This document shows positions 1 to 9,173 of a DNA stretch of 64,000 bases, one piece after another. The position numbers and the translations under genes were made by a program. Under the pieces are notes generated by a model that did not search any database, was not told the DNA's origin, and saw only the letters and a list, made by a program, of their open reading frames with translations. This DNA is from RDYZ01 sp964518905 (GTDB taxonomy: Bacteria; Cyanobacteriota; Cyanobacteriia; Cyanobacteriales; Geitlerinemataceae), in contig CAZFJL010000006.1 in NCBI GenBank assembly GCA_964518905.1, forward strand, positions 1 through 64,000. Direction: 5' to 3'. The number at the start of each line of letters is the position of its first letter. The first letter of the stretch is position 1.

Positions 1-100
1 TTGGGAGAAGGGGCTGGGGGATGAGGGGCAAGTTGCATAAACGGGATGCTCCCGAATTTTCAGAATGGCAAATATTTAGGGCAAATATTCAGGGCAAATA

Positions 101-1162
101 TCAAACCGCGATCGCCGATGGTGGCTCGGCTTCGAGTTTGATCGGTAGACCTTGCTGGGCGGATTGTCGCAATGCGTCCGCCACTTCGAGCGCGTAAAGG
201 CTTTGATCCGGCTGCACGTAGAGCGGTGCGCCATTGAGCAACGTCTCCGTCACCATTTCCGTATCCCGCGTAAACATGCCGCGTCGCGCCCCGATCGGCA
301 ACTCGCACCGTTCCTCATCCCGGATTAACCAGCCTTGGTCATGCTCCAGCACCAGCGCCCCCGTATCACCCAACACCTCAAATTGGTTTTGCGTTTTCCA
401 AACCCGATCGCCCTTGCCATAGATCAGATCTGCCGTGACACCATTTTGAAATTGCAGCATTCCGCGACAGAGACAGCTTGTGTAATATCCCGCGTCCTCA
501 GACCCGTAGCTGGCATCGCCCCGCTCGAATTCTGGCCAGTACTGCACCGAGGCAGAGACCCGATCCACCGCCCCAAACAGGTCAATCATCCGCATGACCC
601 GCGACAGTGCGCCGACAAAGGGAAAGCCAAATTCGGCGTGATGATAGCTCCAGCGACGCGGCGCGGGGCGCTTCGGGAGCAGCGTGACGTAACGGGCGTA
701 GTACGGTTTGCCGATGCTGGGCAGATGCTCAACTGTGGCGCGATGCAGGCCGCCGAGGAGTTCGATATGTTCGACATGGAGCAGACGATCGCGCGATCGT
801 GCCAAGGCGATCAGGTCACGCGCCGTTACGGGATCAAGCGCGAGGGGGTATTCAACGATCGCGTGTTTATCGTGGCTCAGAATCGCGTGCGTCTGTTCAG
901 CGTGATCGGACGGAATCGTACAGACGGCGATCGCATCGATATCGTCACGATCCAGCAGTGATCGCCAATGATCGACCGCGATCGGTTGAGCCTTCGGTGC
1001 GAGCTGTAATGCAGAGATTACGGTTTGGCAAAATTCCGCCGCTCGATCGGGGTCGCGACCGGCAACCGCCACAAGCTGCGCGTTTGGGTCGCGGGCGATC
1101 GCCTCCGCTCGCCGTGTTGCCGTAAAGCCTGTACCAATCAATCCCCAACGGATTTGCGTCAT
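101..1162 (-). CDS. Gfo/Idh/MocA family NAD(P)-dependent oxidoreductase
   Basis: The protein (about 353 aa) has an N-terminal Rossmann domain with the dinucleotide-binding stretch GLIGTGFTATRRAEAI, then the DAIAVCTIPSDHAEQ segment and EYPLALDP, which occupies the place of the EKP-type motif of this family. The rest fits the alpha/beta C-terminal domain. These enzymes oxidise or reduce sugars, inositols or related small molecules; the substrate cannot be read from sequence. I chose the ATG at 1162 over an in-frame start five codons upstream because the Rossmann strand begins directly after MTQIRW. The gene stands alone, transcribed toward the left edge of the window. Confidence 0.85.
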   Translation of the reverse strand: MTQIRWGLIGTGFTATRRAEAIARDPNAQLVAVAGRDPDRAAEFCQTVISALQLAPKAQPIAVDHWRSLLDRDDIDAIAVCTIPSDHAEQTHAILSHDKHAIVEYPLALDPVTARDLIALARSRDRLLHVEHIELLGGLHRATVEHLPSIGKPYYARYVTLLPKRPAPRRWSYHHAEFGFPFVGALSRVMRMIDLFGAVDRVSASVQYWPEFERGDASYGSEDAGYYTSCLCRGMLQFQNGVTADLIYGKGDRVWKTQNQFEVLGDTGALVLEHDQGWLIRDEERCELPIGARRGMFTRDTEMVTETLLNGAPLYVQPDQSLYALEVADALRQSAQQGLPIKLEAEPPSAIAV

Positions 1163-1626
1163 CCTGCGGCCTCTCACTTCGCCATTTATCGGTGCATCTG
1201 TGCCGACATTACACTATAGCGATCGCGCCCCAAGCAGGACTCCCCACCGGAGAGTCGGAGGTCTTACTCAAGCCCATTGATGATGAGAGTTGATGAGAGT
1301 TCAGCAAAACCCGGAGCCTCCGATCAACGTAGAACGCTAGGCGATCGTTGGCTTGATTGACCGTTCTAGTTCTTGACAGCAATTCCACACTTGACAAACA
1401 TGACGCAGCATATGGACAAGAACTCGTTCGGATCAAAGATAAGTAAATCCAGATTGAATCAGTATTATTTATAATTAATTTTGTCGATTTTTTATCGATT
1501 GTGGGGGTTGCATCCCTTGGTTTTTCCCGTACTATCAGAGAGCAAAAGTAGCCTTTGCCCTTCGATTGGCGTCAGCTTGTCGTCAACCAATGCATTAGGT
1601 ATTTTTATATAACGAGAGGAAATGAC
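1163..1626. other. Intergenic region upstream of petF
   Basis: About 460 bases between the divergent oxidoreductase and ferredoxin genes, with no convincing gene. It contains two TTGACA-like hexamers near 1373 and 1391 and a TATAAT at about 1470-1475. The TATAAT lacks a well-spaced -35 box, so a petF promoter is likely here but its exact position is not established. A purine-rich GAGAGGAAA just before the ATG at 1627 is the probable ribosome binding site. Confidence 0.35.
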
Positions 1627-1932
1627 ATGAGCGACAAAACATACAAAGTCACACTTATCAGCGAAGCTGAAGGTATCGACATCACGATCGATGTTCCCGA
1701 GGATACCTATATTCTCGATGCCGCTGAAGAGCAAGGTGTTGACCTACCCTACTCGTGCCGTGCTGGTGCGTGCTCGACCTGCGCTGGTAAAGTCACCAAA
1801 GGCAGCGTTGATCAATCGGATCAATCCTTCCTCGATGATGAGCAAATCGAAGCTGGTTTCGTTCTGACCTGTGTTGCATACCCGACTGCGAACTGCACGA
1901 TCGAAACCCACAAAGAAGAAGAACTGTACTAA
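1627..1932 (+). CDS. petF: Plant-type [2Fe-2S] ferredoxin
   Basis: A 101-residue soluble ferredoxin that carries electrons from photosystem I to FNR and to assimilatory enzymes. The cluster-binding cysteines appear in the standard pattern: CRAGACSTC (Cys-x4-Cys-x2-Cys) followed by LTC about 30 residues later. The acidic surface and the C-terminal KEEELY are typical of cyanobacterial PetF. The in-frame reading extends 24 codons upstream, but the family length and the ribosome binding site place the start at the ATG at 1627. The gene is monocistronic and followed about 110 bases later by a strong terminator. Confidence 0.97.
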   Translation: MSDKTYKVTLISEAEGIDITIDVPEDTYILDAAEEQGVDLPYSCRAGACSTCAGKVTKGSVDQSDQSFLDDEQIEAGFVLTCVAYPTANCTIETHKEEELY

Positions 1933-2041
1933 GTCACAGTTGACTGTACAAGTCTAAATTCTCGCCATTCTAATTCTTGCTCTGGAGTTTGCTGCATTTC
2001 TGAATGAAGACTTGTTCGATCTTCTGCAACTCCAGTGTTAA

Positions 2042-2080
2042 AAAAATAGCCACCCTAGATTCTAGGGTGGCTATTTTTTT
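2042..2080 (+). terminator. Rho-independent-type terminator after petF
   Basis: An almost perfect inverted repeat (AATAGCCACCCTAGA / TCTAGGGTGGCTATT) is followed by a run of T. It has A on the left and T on the right, so it may work in both directions, serving petF on the plus strand and the DUF1517-like gene that converges on it. Confidence 0.85.
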
Positions 2081-2130
2081 TGATGAACGTCATTTGAATC
2101 GCACCTGTTGTTTGTGCGAGACACCGCCCC

Positions 2131-2733
2131 TTAGAGCGGGATCAGTTCGGGGTAATTGGAGAGCAGTTGTTCATCGGTTAAGCGATCGCCGAATTTGGCG
2201 GGCGCAAAATGAACCTGAATCGCGCGGAGGCGTTCTTGATAGTGCAGTGTCGATAGGGCTTTGAGGCCATCGGTTAGGGCATCAAGATCGGCTAGGTCGG
2301 TCTCGATCGCCGGGACTTCGCCCTCCGTGGCGATCGTCAGCGAGACCAGGACATTTTCGGTGACCGGTAGCGTTAACGGATCGTCCACAAGGCCGGTGTC
2401 GCCTGGATCAAAGTCGCCCTGGTAGCGTTGCGCTGAGTCGGCAAACAGCTCGTTAACGTAGTCGCCCGCCTCGCCTTCATCCCAGAACGCATCACCTTCA
2501 TTACAGGCGGATTGCCAATAGGGCTGAAGATCAATGAGCTGACTGACGATCGTGTCGAGCTGTTCGCCGATCACATCAAGATCGCCCTCCTGTTCAATCG
2601 CGATTCGCGCTGATCGATTCAGCGTTCCCAGCAGGGGAGCGACCTCAGAACCCCGCAAACTGACGACAATTCGGCAGACGACAAAACGCGTTTTGCCGGT
2701 CATGCGGTTAAAGCGGTCTCCTAGGCTACTCAT
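2131..2733 (-). CDS. DUF1517-like protein lacking the usual N-terminal membrane part
   Basis: About 200 aa. The segments VVCRIVVSLRGSE, IDLQPYWQSACNEGDAFW and NVLVSLTIATEGEVP, with the ending DEQLLSNYPELIPL, resemble the soluble C-terminal half of cyanobacterial and plastid DUF1517 proteins, whose function is unknown. Family members usually carry a signal or transmembrane and glycine-rich N-terminus, which is absent here. Reading could open further upstream, but that stretch lies inside murI in another frame, so I use the ATG at 2733. The gene starts 46 bases after murI ends, so it is probably cotranscribed with it. The assignment rests on pattern memory and is moderate. Confidence 0.6.
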   Translation of the reverse strand: MSSLGDRFNRMTGKTRFVVCRIVVSLRGSEVAPLLGTLNRSARIAIEQEGDLDVIGEQLDTIVSQLIDLQPYWQSACNEGDAFWDEGEAGDYVNELFADSAQRYQGDFDPGDTGLVDDPLTLPVTENVLVSLTIATEGEVPAIETDLADLDALTDGLKALSTLHYQERLRAIQVHFAPAKFGDRLTDEQLLSNYPELIPL

Positions 2734-2779
2734 CGGCAATGACTCCGGAATTAGAGGAATGTGAGGCGAAATCCTGGGG

Positions 2780-3631
2780 TTATTCTTCGGCGTTGACCAA
2801 CGGGCGATCGGCATGAGCATCCACCAGGCCGGACATGCTGGGGAATGTGACGCGGTGAACCTGCGGACGAAAACCCAACCAGCGGCTTGACAGTTCCGAG
2901 AATTGCGACGGCACACCGCTCACGTAAAACTGGGTCGCCTGCCGTGAGCCTGTGGCGCGTAGACCCAGGAGATCGAGTTCGCGTGAGGTGGCGCGAACCA
3001 GGTGGGCGGCAGGGTCGATGAGAGTGACCCGATCGCCAACGATCGGACGAATGACCTCGGCGAGGTGCGGATAGTGGGTGCAGCCGTAAACCAGCGTGTC
3101 GATGTTGCGATCGAGTAGCGGTTCGATATATTCGCGAGCCGTCGCAACTGTAGCCGCCTCCTGGAGCCGATCGCCTTCGACGATCGGCACAAATTGCGGA
3201 CAGCCCACTTCCCACACCTCAACGTCGGGATCGATCTCGCGCATGGCATCACCATAAGCGCCACTATTGGCCGTGGCCGGAGTCGCGATCACGCCGACAC
3301 GCTGACCCGCCTTGACGGCAGCGCGTGCGCCGGGAAAAATCAAGCCGAGAATCGGAAAATCGTATTCGGCGCGGACAATATCGAGCGCGAGGGCAGAGCT
3401 GGTATTGCAGGCCATCAGCGCCATTTTGACGCCGCGATCGGCCATCCAATCCAGGATATCGCGGACAAAATCGATGATTTCTGTCGCTGTGCGCGTGCCA
3501 TAGGGCAAGCGAGCCGTATCACCGAAATACAGAACCGACTCGTTAGGCAAAGCGCGATCGAACTCACGCAGGACGGTGAGGCCGCCGACGCCGCTATCGA
3601 AAATGCCGATCGGTTGGTGGTTGGGGGTCAT
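2780..3631 (-). CDS. murI: Glutamate racemase
   Basis: MurI interconverts L- and D-glutamate, supplying D-Glu for the peptidoglycan stem peptide added by MurD (also in this window). The protein (283 aa) shows the family signature IGIFDSGVGGLTVL at the N-terminus and both catalytic cysteine motifs, ACNTSSA and GCTHYPHL. The ATG at 3631 is preferred over a TTG two codons upstream. It follows the amidase gene in the same direction with a gap of about 160 bases; the pairing of an AMIN amidase with murI is familiar in other cyanobacteria. Confidence 0.96.
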   Translation of the reverse strand: MTPNHQPIGIFDSGVGGLTVLREFDRALPNESVLYFGDTARLPYGTRTATEIIDFVRDILDWMADRGVKMALMACNTSSALALDIVRAEYDFPILGLIFPGARAAVKAGQRVGVIATPATANSGAYGDAMREIDPDVEVWEVGCPQFVPIVEGDRLQEAATVATAREYIEPLLDRNIDTLVYGCTHYPHLAEVIRPIVGDRVTLIDPAAHLVRATSRELDLLGLRATGSRQATQFYVSGVPSQFSELSSRWLGFRPQVHRVTFPSMSGLVDAHADRPLVNAEE

Positions 3632-3793
3632 TCGCAATCATGAGGGTTATAAGGTGGTGTGTGCGAGGGAAAGCGAAGGAGGGCGAGGTATCCACTCTCG
3701 CAAGCATAGCAACGCGCACCAACATGCCGTCGAAGCGAAGGACGGATGGGGCGATCGTGTGGAATGCGAGAGCTAAGTGGCTATGATTCTAGT

Positions 3794-5008
3794 CTAGGGT
3801 TCACAGTACGGACCGGGACAATAGCGCTCAATATATTCAAGAATGCCACGGGTGATGCCGCGAGCCAGGGTTTCTTGATAGTCCGGATCGCGTAGGCGTG
3901 GCGCATCTTGATCACCAGTCACAAAGCCGAGTTCGAGCAGGACGGCGGGCATGTCGGTGTAGCGCAACACGTAAAATCGCGCCGTTCGCACACCGCGATC
4001 GTTGCTGCCCGTTGCATCCAGCAAGCTCTCGTGAATGGTCTCCGCGAGATAATTACCCGATTGGAAATAGTACGTTTCTATGCCGTTAACATCAGGACGA
4101 CTCATGCTAATCGCATTGGCGTGGATGCTGACAAAAAGGTTAGCCCGGACGCGATTGGCTAAATCCACGCGCGGATCGAGGTCAAGTTCATAGTTACTAG
4201 TACGGGTCAAAACCGGTTCAACGCCGCTTTCTCGTAGCAAGGCTGCCACACGATTGGCGACCGGATCGACGATATCGATTTCACTCAGCCCACCAATCCC
4301 GACCGCGCCAGGATCGCGGCCACCGTGACCCGGATCGAGCACGACGACGATCCGACCATTCGAGGCATTCGGCAAATTATTGATCGACGACCAGTCAAAG
4401 CTGCTGCCATTATTCCCCGCAGTGCCGACCCCGCTGGAGTTGTTGATGCCGTAGGGTTGCAAATCAACCGCGAGCATCTGCGTGCTGGGCTCATTGACGC
4501 CACGCACCGAGACCTGTGGCGAGGGCATTACATAAATGGTGATATTGCCGTAGGCGTCCTGTTCGGCGTTCACCCATTGGATCGCACTGCTGCTACTGGT
4601 GTCGGGCAACGTGACGTTCGGGCCAAAGCGAGCATTGGGGATGGTGATCGCGTAGGCAAGGCTCGATCGATCCCAGTAGGTGTCGTAATCATCAACGCGG
4701 CGATCGGTACGAATCAGGACGCGATTGCCATCGGTTGTCAGTTCGATGTACTCCACTGTGGCGGGCGATGATTGTGCCTGGAGTTCGATCGCTTCGGCGG
4801 CTGTATTCGTCGCTTGGGTCACGCTCTCAGAAGTGGGCAACGTCGCAAAGGCTGGATCTAGGGAACCATTATCGAAGCGAATGGAGGCGATCGAAGTCCT
4901 GGCGGAATTCGTCTCTACGGGAGCTGCATTAGCGAGACTCCACGCTGACATGGGCAGGTAAGCGCCTGCCAGTGCGGCAACGAACGATGCAATAAATTTC
5001 ACAGTCAT
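3794..5008 (-). CDS. N-acetylmuramoyl-L-alanine amidase with AMIN domain
   Basis: A 404-aa exported cell-wall hydrolase that cleaves the bond between N-acetylmuramic acid and the stem peptide. A signal peptide (FIASFVAALAGAYLPMSAWSLANAA) is followed by an AMIN domain (roughly residues 80-190), which targets such enzymes to peptidoglycan or the septum, and a C-terminal Amidase_3 domain. The zinc ligands and catalytic glutamate are visible in LDPGHGG, LSEID, SIHANA and LLELGFVTG. An AGGAG lies immediately upstream of the ATG. It is the first gene of a probable operon with murI and the DUF1517-like gene. Confidence 0.95.
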   Translation of the reverse strand: MTVKFIASFVAALAGAYLPMSAWSLANAAPVETNSARTSIASIRFDNGSLDPAFATLPTSESVTQATNTAAEAIELQAQSSPATVEYIELTTDGNRVLIRTDRRVDDYDTYWDRSSLAYAITIPNARFGPNVTLPDTSSSSAIQWVNAEQDAYGNITIYVMPSPQVSVRGVNEPSTQMLAVDLQPYGINNSSGVGTAGNNGSSFDWSSINNLPNASNGRIVVVLDPGHGGRDPGAVGIGGLSEIDIVDPVANRVAALLRESGVEPVLTRTSNYELDLDPRVDLANRVRANLFVSIHANAISMSRPDVNGIETYYFQSGNYLAETIHESLLDATGSNDRGVRTARFYVLRYTDMPAVLLELGFVTGDQDAPRLRDPDYQETLARGITRGILEYIERYCPGPYCEP

Positions 5009-5234
5009 ATCTCCTGCGATCGTCGCCGTTTCAATCGGAATGACGAGCGATCAAACGTTTCAGTCGGGCTGAAGGTAAATCGGGATGGTTACGCACCAGC
5101 ACCGCCCGTAGACGATGGCGAGAGTTCTGGCAGCGAGGCAATCTGGGTCAGAGTGTTGACGAAACCTCTGACAACGGACTGGCATGAAAAATAGCACGAT
5201 CGCGTAATAGATCGGCAACCGATCTGCGCCGCTT

Positions 5235-6200
5235 CTAGGACGAACAGACAAGCCCCTGGGTTTCAATCCAGTCCAAAACGAGCGAATTAAATTGATCGGA
5301 ACATTCATCGTGGGGACAGTGTCCGGCGGGAGCTATCTCGTGTAGGGTGAGCCGATCGCTGTACTGGGCAAAGGATGCAGGACGCGCGAGGCTCGGCGGA
5401 ACGAGGCGATCGTCCCGCCCCCACACCAGCAAGATCGGTAGCCGTGATCGCTCAAGGATCGCCACCAAATCAGGACAATAGTCCGGCTTCGAGGCTTGGC
5501 GCACTAAAGCCGTCAAGGCACGAACCGCATCGCGATCGTAGGCCGGATCGGAGAAGACCGAGACCAGTTCCGGCGTCACCGCCTCGGGGTTGGTGTAGGC
5601 CAGCTTGGCGACGGACGTTAACCGCTGAGGATCGCGTAGGAAGGCCAGGAGTGGCCGCAATAACCAGCGCTGACCCACCGATCCCTCGATCGCCGCGATC
5701 GCCCCCCGTAGCGGTTTGGGAATCGCCTTCGTTCGCAACGACGGATCAGGCAGCGTGACCAAAACCACCCCCCGCACCCAGTCCGGGAACTGATCCACCG
5801 TCGCCAAACTCACCAGCGAGCCGATCGAGTGACCCACCACGATCGCCGCCTGTCCCACAACCTCCCGCAAAAAATCGCCCACCATCTCCGCCCAGAGCGT
5901 CATCGTGTAGGGCGCATACGCCTTCTCCGACGCACCAAACCCCGGCAGATCGATCGCGTAGCAGCGATGAGTCTGCGCCCAGGCGGGTAGATTCTTGCGC
6001 CAATGGCCGATCGCCGCGCCAAACCCGTGGATACAGACGATCGGCGGGCGCTGATTGCGAGGATTATCGTATTGCGGCGTCGCGTCCGTAAATGCGTAGC
6101 GAATCCGCCAGCCACGCCACACCCAATCACGTTGGATGTAGGGCTGATGGGGTAACGAGGATCGAGAGGGCGAGGCGATCGAAGCGGTTGAATCGGGCAT
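5235..6200 (-). CDS. Alpha/beta-fold hydrolase
   Basis: About 321 aa. The fold is shown by the oxyanion-hole motif VCIHGFGAAIGHW, the nucleophile elbow VGHSIGS (catalytic Ser), the acid-bearing strand ILLVWGRDDRLVPP and the catalytic His in PAGHCPHDE. It has no signal peptide. Proteins of this type in cyanobacteria are often annotated as chlorophyll-related or epoxide-type hydrolases, but the substrate cannot be deduced. The ATG at 6200 is preferred because the nine codons upstream look unlike protein. It is divergently arranged with infC. Confidence 0.88.
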   Translation of the reverse strand: MPDSTASIASPSRSSLPHQPYIQRDWVWRGWRIRYAFTDATPQYDNPRNQRPPIVCIHGFGAAIGHWRKNLPAWAQTHRCYAIDLPGFGASEKAYAPYTMTLWAEMVGDFLREVVGQAAIVVGHSIGSLVSLATVDQFPDWVRGVVLVTLPDPSLRTKAIPKPLRGAIAAIEGSVGQRWLLRPLLAFLRDPQRLTSVAKLAYTNPEAVTPELVSVFSDPAYDRDAVRALTALVRQASKPDYCPDLVAILERSRLPILLVWGRDDRLVPPSLARPASFAQYSDRLTLHEIAPAGHCPHDECSDQFNSLVLDWIETQGLVCSS

Positions 6201-6493
6201 GGGGTCGCGGGGCGATCGGCACGTCAAAGGAATTAGAGGATCAGAAATCGGAGCATGATGAAGGGGTATCTCATTTCCGACGCAGACATTACGCTACACC
6301 TATATCTCAGTCTGGCTCTTCGGCTTAATTTTCAGACAACACGTCCGTATGAAACGAGAATTTCCGTAAAGACGTGGCACGCTTACGAAAGATTGCGAGT
6401 AAGATAGCAATAAACGTGCTGTGCGTCAGCGCTGCGGTGATGGATCGCTGTCCGCAACGCTCACACATAAAGCCAATTTCTCATAAAGCATAT

Positions 6494-7054
6494 ATGCCTG
6501 TAATCCGAAACAGAAGACGACAACAGAATCTCCCCCAAATTAATGAGCGAATTCGGTATCCGACAATTCGCGTCATTGGAACCGAAGGCGAGCAGCTCGG
6601 CATTATGCTTCCGGCGGAAGCACTCGAAATAGCCGAAGAAAAAGACCTCGACCTCGTTCTGGTGAGTGACAAGGCCGATCCTCCTGTTTGCCGCATCATG
6701 GATTATGGCAAATTCAAGTTTGAGGAAGAGAAGAAGAAAAAAGAAGCGAAGAAAAAGCAGCATTCTTCCGAACTCAAGGAAGTCAAGATGCGCTACAAAA
6801 TTGAGGAGCATGACTACAATGTTCGCCTCAAGCACGCAACTCGCTTCATCAAAGCCGGTGACAAAGTCAAGGCTACGGTGATGTTCCGAGGTCGTGAAAT
6901 TCAGCATACTGACCTAGCGGCGCGTCTGCTTCAGCGTCTGGCCACGGATCTGAATGAAATCGCAGATTTGCAGCAGCGCCCGAAACGGGAAGGCCGCAGC
7001 ATGACGATGCTACTGTCGCCGAAAAAGGGTATTGCGGGTCATGACGAGAAGTAA
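6494..7054 (+). CDS. infC: Translation initiation factor IF-3
   Basis: IF-3 binds the 30S subunit, prevents premature 50S joining and checks start-codon choice. The 186-aa protein shows the N-domain (PQINERIRYP, then EEKDLDLVLVSDKADPPVCR), the lysine-rich linker helix and the C-domain (VKMRYKIEEHDYNVRLKHA, VMFRGREI). The frame is open upstream of position 6494, but MPVIRNRRRQQNLPQINERI matches the normal N-terminus, so the ATG at 6494 is taken rather than 6374. The expected partners rpmI and rplT are not adjacent. Confidence 0.95.
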   Translation: MPVIRNRRRQQNLPQINERIRYPTIRVIGTEGEQLGIMLPAEALEIAEEKDLDLVLVSDKADPPVCRIMDYGKFKFEEEKKKKEAKKKQHSSELKEVKMRYKIEEHDYNVRLKHATRFIKAGDKVKATVMFRGREIQHTDLAARLLQRLATDLNEIADLQQRPKREGRSMTMLLSPKKGIAGHDEK

Positions 7055-7126
7055 GAACGTGTTCAACACGAGTTTGTTCAAACTTTAGAAGACGTCAAGC
7101 TACTTTAATAACGATCAAAGTGAAAA

Positions 7127-7165
7127 GGCTCTGAGATGATTATCATTTCAGAGCCTCTTTATTTG
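7127..7165 (+). terminator. Terminator after infC
   Basis: A 14-bp stem GGCTCTGAGATGAT pairs, with one G-T, with ATCATTTCAGAGCC. The loop is minimal and the downstream side is T-rich. It lies about 70 bases after the infC stop. Confidence 0.8.
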
Positions 7166-7267
7166 TTGTGTTGTTTTTAATGTTGCGCCCCTCAGTACCG
7201 GGACAAAAGTTAGCTTTGTAGTAAACGTGAGTACGAGTTAAGCAAATCACCTAAAAGTAGTAGCCAG

Positions 7268-7339
7268 TAGGGTGGGCACTGCCCACCACGATCGGCTCGC
7301 GCATCAGTTCCGCGATGTGGGCAATGCCCACCCTACAAA
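7268..7339. repeat. Large hairpin repeat, copy 1
   Basis: The ends GTAGGGTGGGCA and its complement TGCCCACCCTAC form the tips of a long imperfect palindrome, with nested palindromes in each arm (GTGGGCACTGCCCAC and GTGGGCAATGCCCAC). A second copy lies at 33984-34081. The repeat fills most of the gap between infC and the comF-like gene. It resembles the dispersed intergenic palindromes that are common in cyanobacteria. Confidence 0.8.
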
Positions 7340-7372
7340 ACTGTAATGATTCATCGTTAAATGGTCTGCGCC

Positions 7373-8044
7373 TTAACGTGCTGTTGTAGCGATCGCGGCC
7401 AAACCGTACACCGAGAAGCCCGCCGATCGCAGTGCCCTCGCGCCCGCCTGAGCCGTCGCGCCCGTCGTAAAAATATCGTCGATCAATAGGATGTGGCGAT
7501 CGAGCTGCCGGAGTTCCGCGCGTGCTGCCCCAATCTGTAAGGCGCGATCGAGTTCGCGCTGACGTTCATCGGGGGATAACTCAAATAAGGCTCGCGTGGG
7601 GCGGACGCGTTGTAACCCTTGGGCGATGAGCGGTAAACCCGTGATTCGACAAAAGCCCTGGGCGATCGCCTCAGCTTGATCAAACCCGCGATCGCGTCGT
7701 TTGGTTGCGTGCATCGGCAACGGAACCACAGCGATCGGCGGATGCTTGAGACGTCCAGCTTTCGCTTGTTTCAGCCACATACGCCCGAGGCATTCGCCGA
7801 GATGCTCGCCAATTTGGGGGCGATTGTTGTATTTCATCGTCGTGATCGCCTGCTTTAGCTCATCGCGATACTGTCCCCAAACCCAGACCGGTAGAGACAG
7901 ACGCCGCAGATGATCGCGGTTACGGTGTTGCAGGCGATCGAGTTTTGGTTGGCAACGATCGCAAATCGGCGAGGGGCTATCGCGACGACAAAGATTGCAT
8001 TCGGATTTGAAGAGGAGATTGAGTAGCGATCGCCAACGCAACAC
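7373..8044 (-). CDS. ComF-family phosphoribosyltransferase-like protein
   Basis: A 223-aa protein with an N-terminal zinc-ribbon-like pair of cysteine motifs (CNLCRRD, ICDRCQ). A C-terminal phosphoribosyltransferase fold ends in the PRPP-binding loop ILLIDDIFTTGATAQAG. ComF proteins are linked to DNA uptake and transformation in bacteria; cyanobacterial homologs have been tied to natural competence. The start codon appears to be GTG at 8044. No other competence gene is nearby. Confidence 0.85.
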   Translation of the reverse strand: MLRWRSLLNLLFKSECNLCRRDSPSPICDRCQPKLDRLQHRNRDHLRRLSLPVWVWGQYRDELKQAITTMKYNNRPQIGEHLGECLGRMWLKQAKAGRLKHPPIAVVPLPMHATKRRDRGFDQAEAIAQGFCRITGLPLIAQGLQRVRPTRALFELSPDERQRELDRALQIGAARAELRQLDRHILLIDDIFTTGATAQAGARALRSAGFSVYGLAAIATTAR

Positions 8045-8171
8045 GACGAATACTCCTATGTTCTAAGGTTGTTTCTAAAATTTTTGAGGGCATTCAGAAC
8101 GATCAAACGAGAGCAAGCATAACCTGGGAGCCTGACCCGATCGCTCAGAAAAGCCCCCAGACCTAGCTAGC

Positions 8172-8870
8172 CTAACGATCGCGACGACGTTGCAGCATGA
8201 CACCCGAGAGTGCCACGAGACCCAGCACCGATGCCGGTTCTGGCGCCTCAGCCGGTGACTCAGCAGGAACAGTTATAGCTTTTGCGGTGAAGCTGAAATC
8301 CTGGTAATCATAATCACTCTTCGAGCCAGCTTGATCCTCAAACGCAACGCGGCTACCGTCACCAGCGAAAGGATCAGAAGACTGAAAATCAAAGGCCAGA
8401 TCGAAGCGAGTTCCATCTGCTCCCTCCGCACCAAAAGAACCAAACACCGTTTGTTGCTGGTCGTTGGTATTCAGGCTACTGGTCGAGAATACCGTTGTGT
8501 CACCGCTCGTCAAACCAAACGTATAGGTTTGTCCCGCAGATAACAAAGCCGATGCAGAGCAGAGACCGCTTTCCCCGGCTAAAACCGTATTTCCGCAGGT
8601 TCCCAGCCAGCCATTCGCGGACGAATTATCGGAGCTCTTGACCTCCGCAAACAAATCCTGCACCCAGCTTGTAATGCCGTCATCAACGCTAAACAGCGCC
8701 AGCTTGGACATATATTTGCCGTGACTTTCATTAAATGTCAGATCCAGGCGAGTTTCTTTCTCGAATAGGAGACCATCCGTACCGAAGGTGAAACCATAGG
8801 CCGGTTGGACAACATTGAGGCTAAGGGCCGTCGAAGCAAGACCGAGCAATAGAGCGGATGTAGAACGCAT
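8172..8870 (-). CDS. PEP-CTERM sorting-domain secreted protein
   Basis: About 232 aa. The signal peptide runs from MRSTSALLLGLASTALS to AYG. The C-terminus has the exosortase recognition pattern: PEPASVLGL, a short hydrophobic stretch and a basic tail (QRRRDR). The middle is low in basic residues and contains a cysteine pair (LGTCGN, GLCSASA) that may form a disulfide. The start at 8870 places the signal peptide at the N-terminus; the 28 codons upstream are unlikely to be translated. The function of the mature domain is unknown. Proteins of this class are processed and surface-attached by an exosortase encoded elsewhere. Confidence 0.85.
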   Translation of the reverse strand: MRSTSALLLGLASTALSLNVVQPAYGFTFGTDGLLFEKETRLDLTFNESHGKYMSKLALFSVDDGITSWVQDLFAEVKSSDNSSANGWLGTCGNTVLAGESGLCSASALLSAGQTYTFGLTSGDTTVFSTSSLNTNDQQQTVFGSFGAEGADGTRFDLAFDFQSSDPFAGDGSRVAFEDQAGSKSDYDYQDFSFTAKAITVPAESPAEAPEPASVLGLVALSGVMLQRRRDR

Positions 8871-9173
8871 GATTTGATGTGGTGTGACGCGAGGGTATAA
8901 AAATTTAGGCGGCGCAATGGAGTGTTTCTCCATTGAGCTACCTGAATAACTCATCGCGTGGAGCCTTCGAGATTTACGTTCCTGGTTTAGGGTTTACGCA
9001 GTCTTTAAATTTGCACTCAATTTAGTACGGATCGATTAATGGAGTCCATATAAAGTGTACGTATTATTACTTGCGTATTTTTTGAACCGAGCGATTCATC
9101 GCTCGGTCGAGACGATGTCATTTACTACTAAATAAGAATACAATTGTTTAAGCGAACAAAAAAGGAGCCTGCC

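Noticed and set aside
325..961. 208-codon plus-strand frame opposite the Gfo/Idh gene
   Set aside because: The minus strand has clear Rossmann motifs and the plus-strand product has none.
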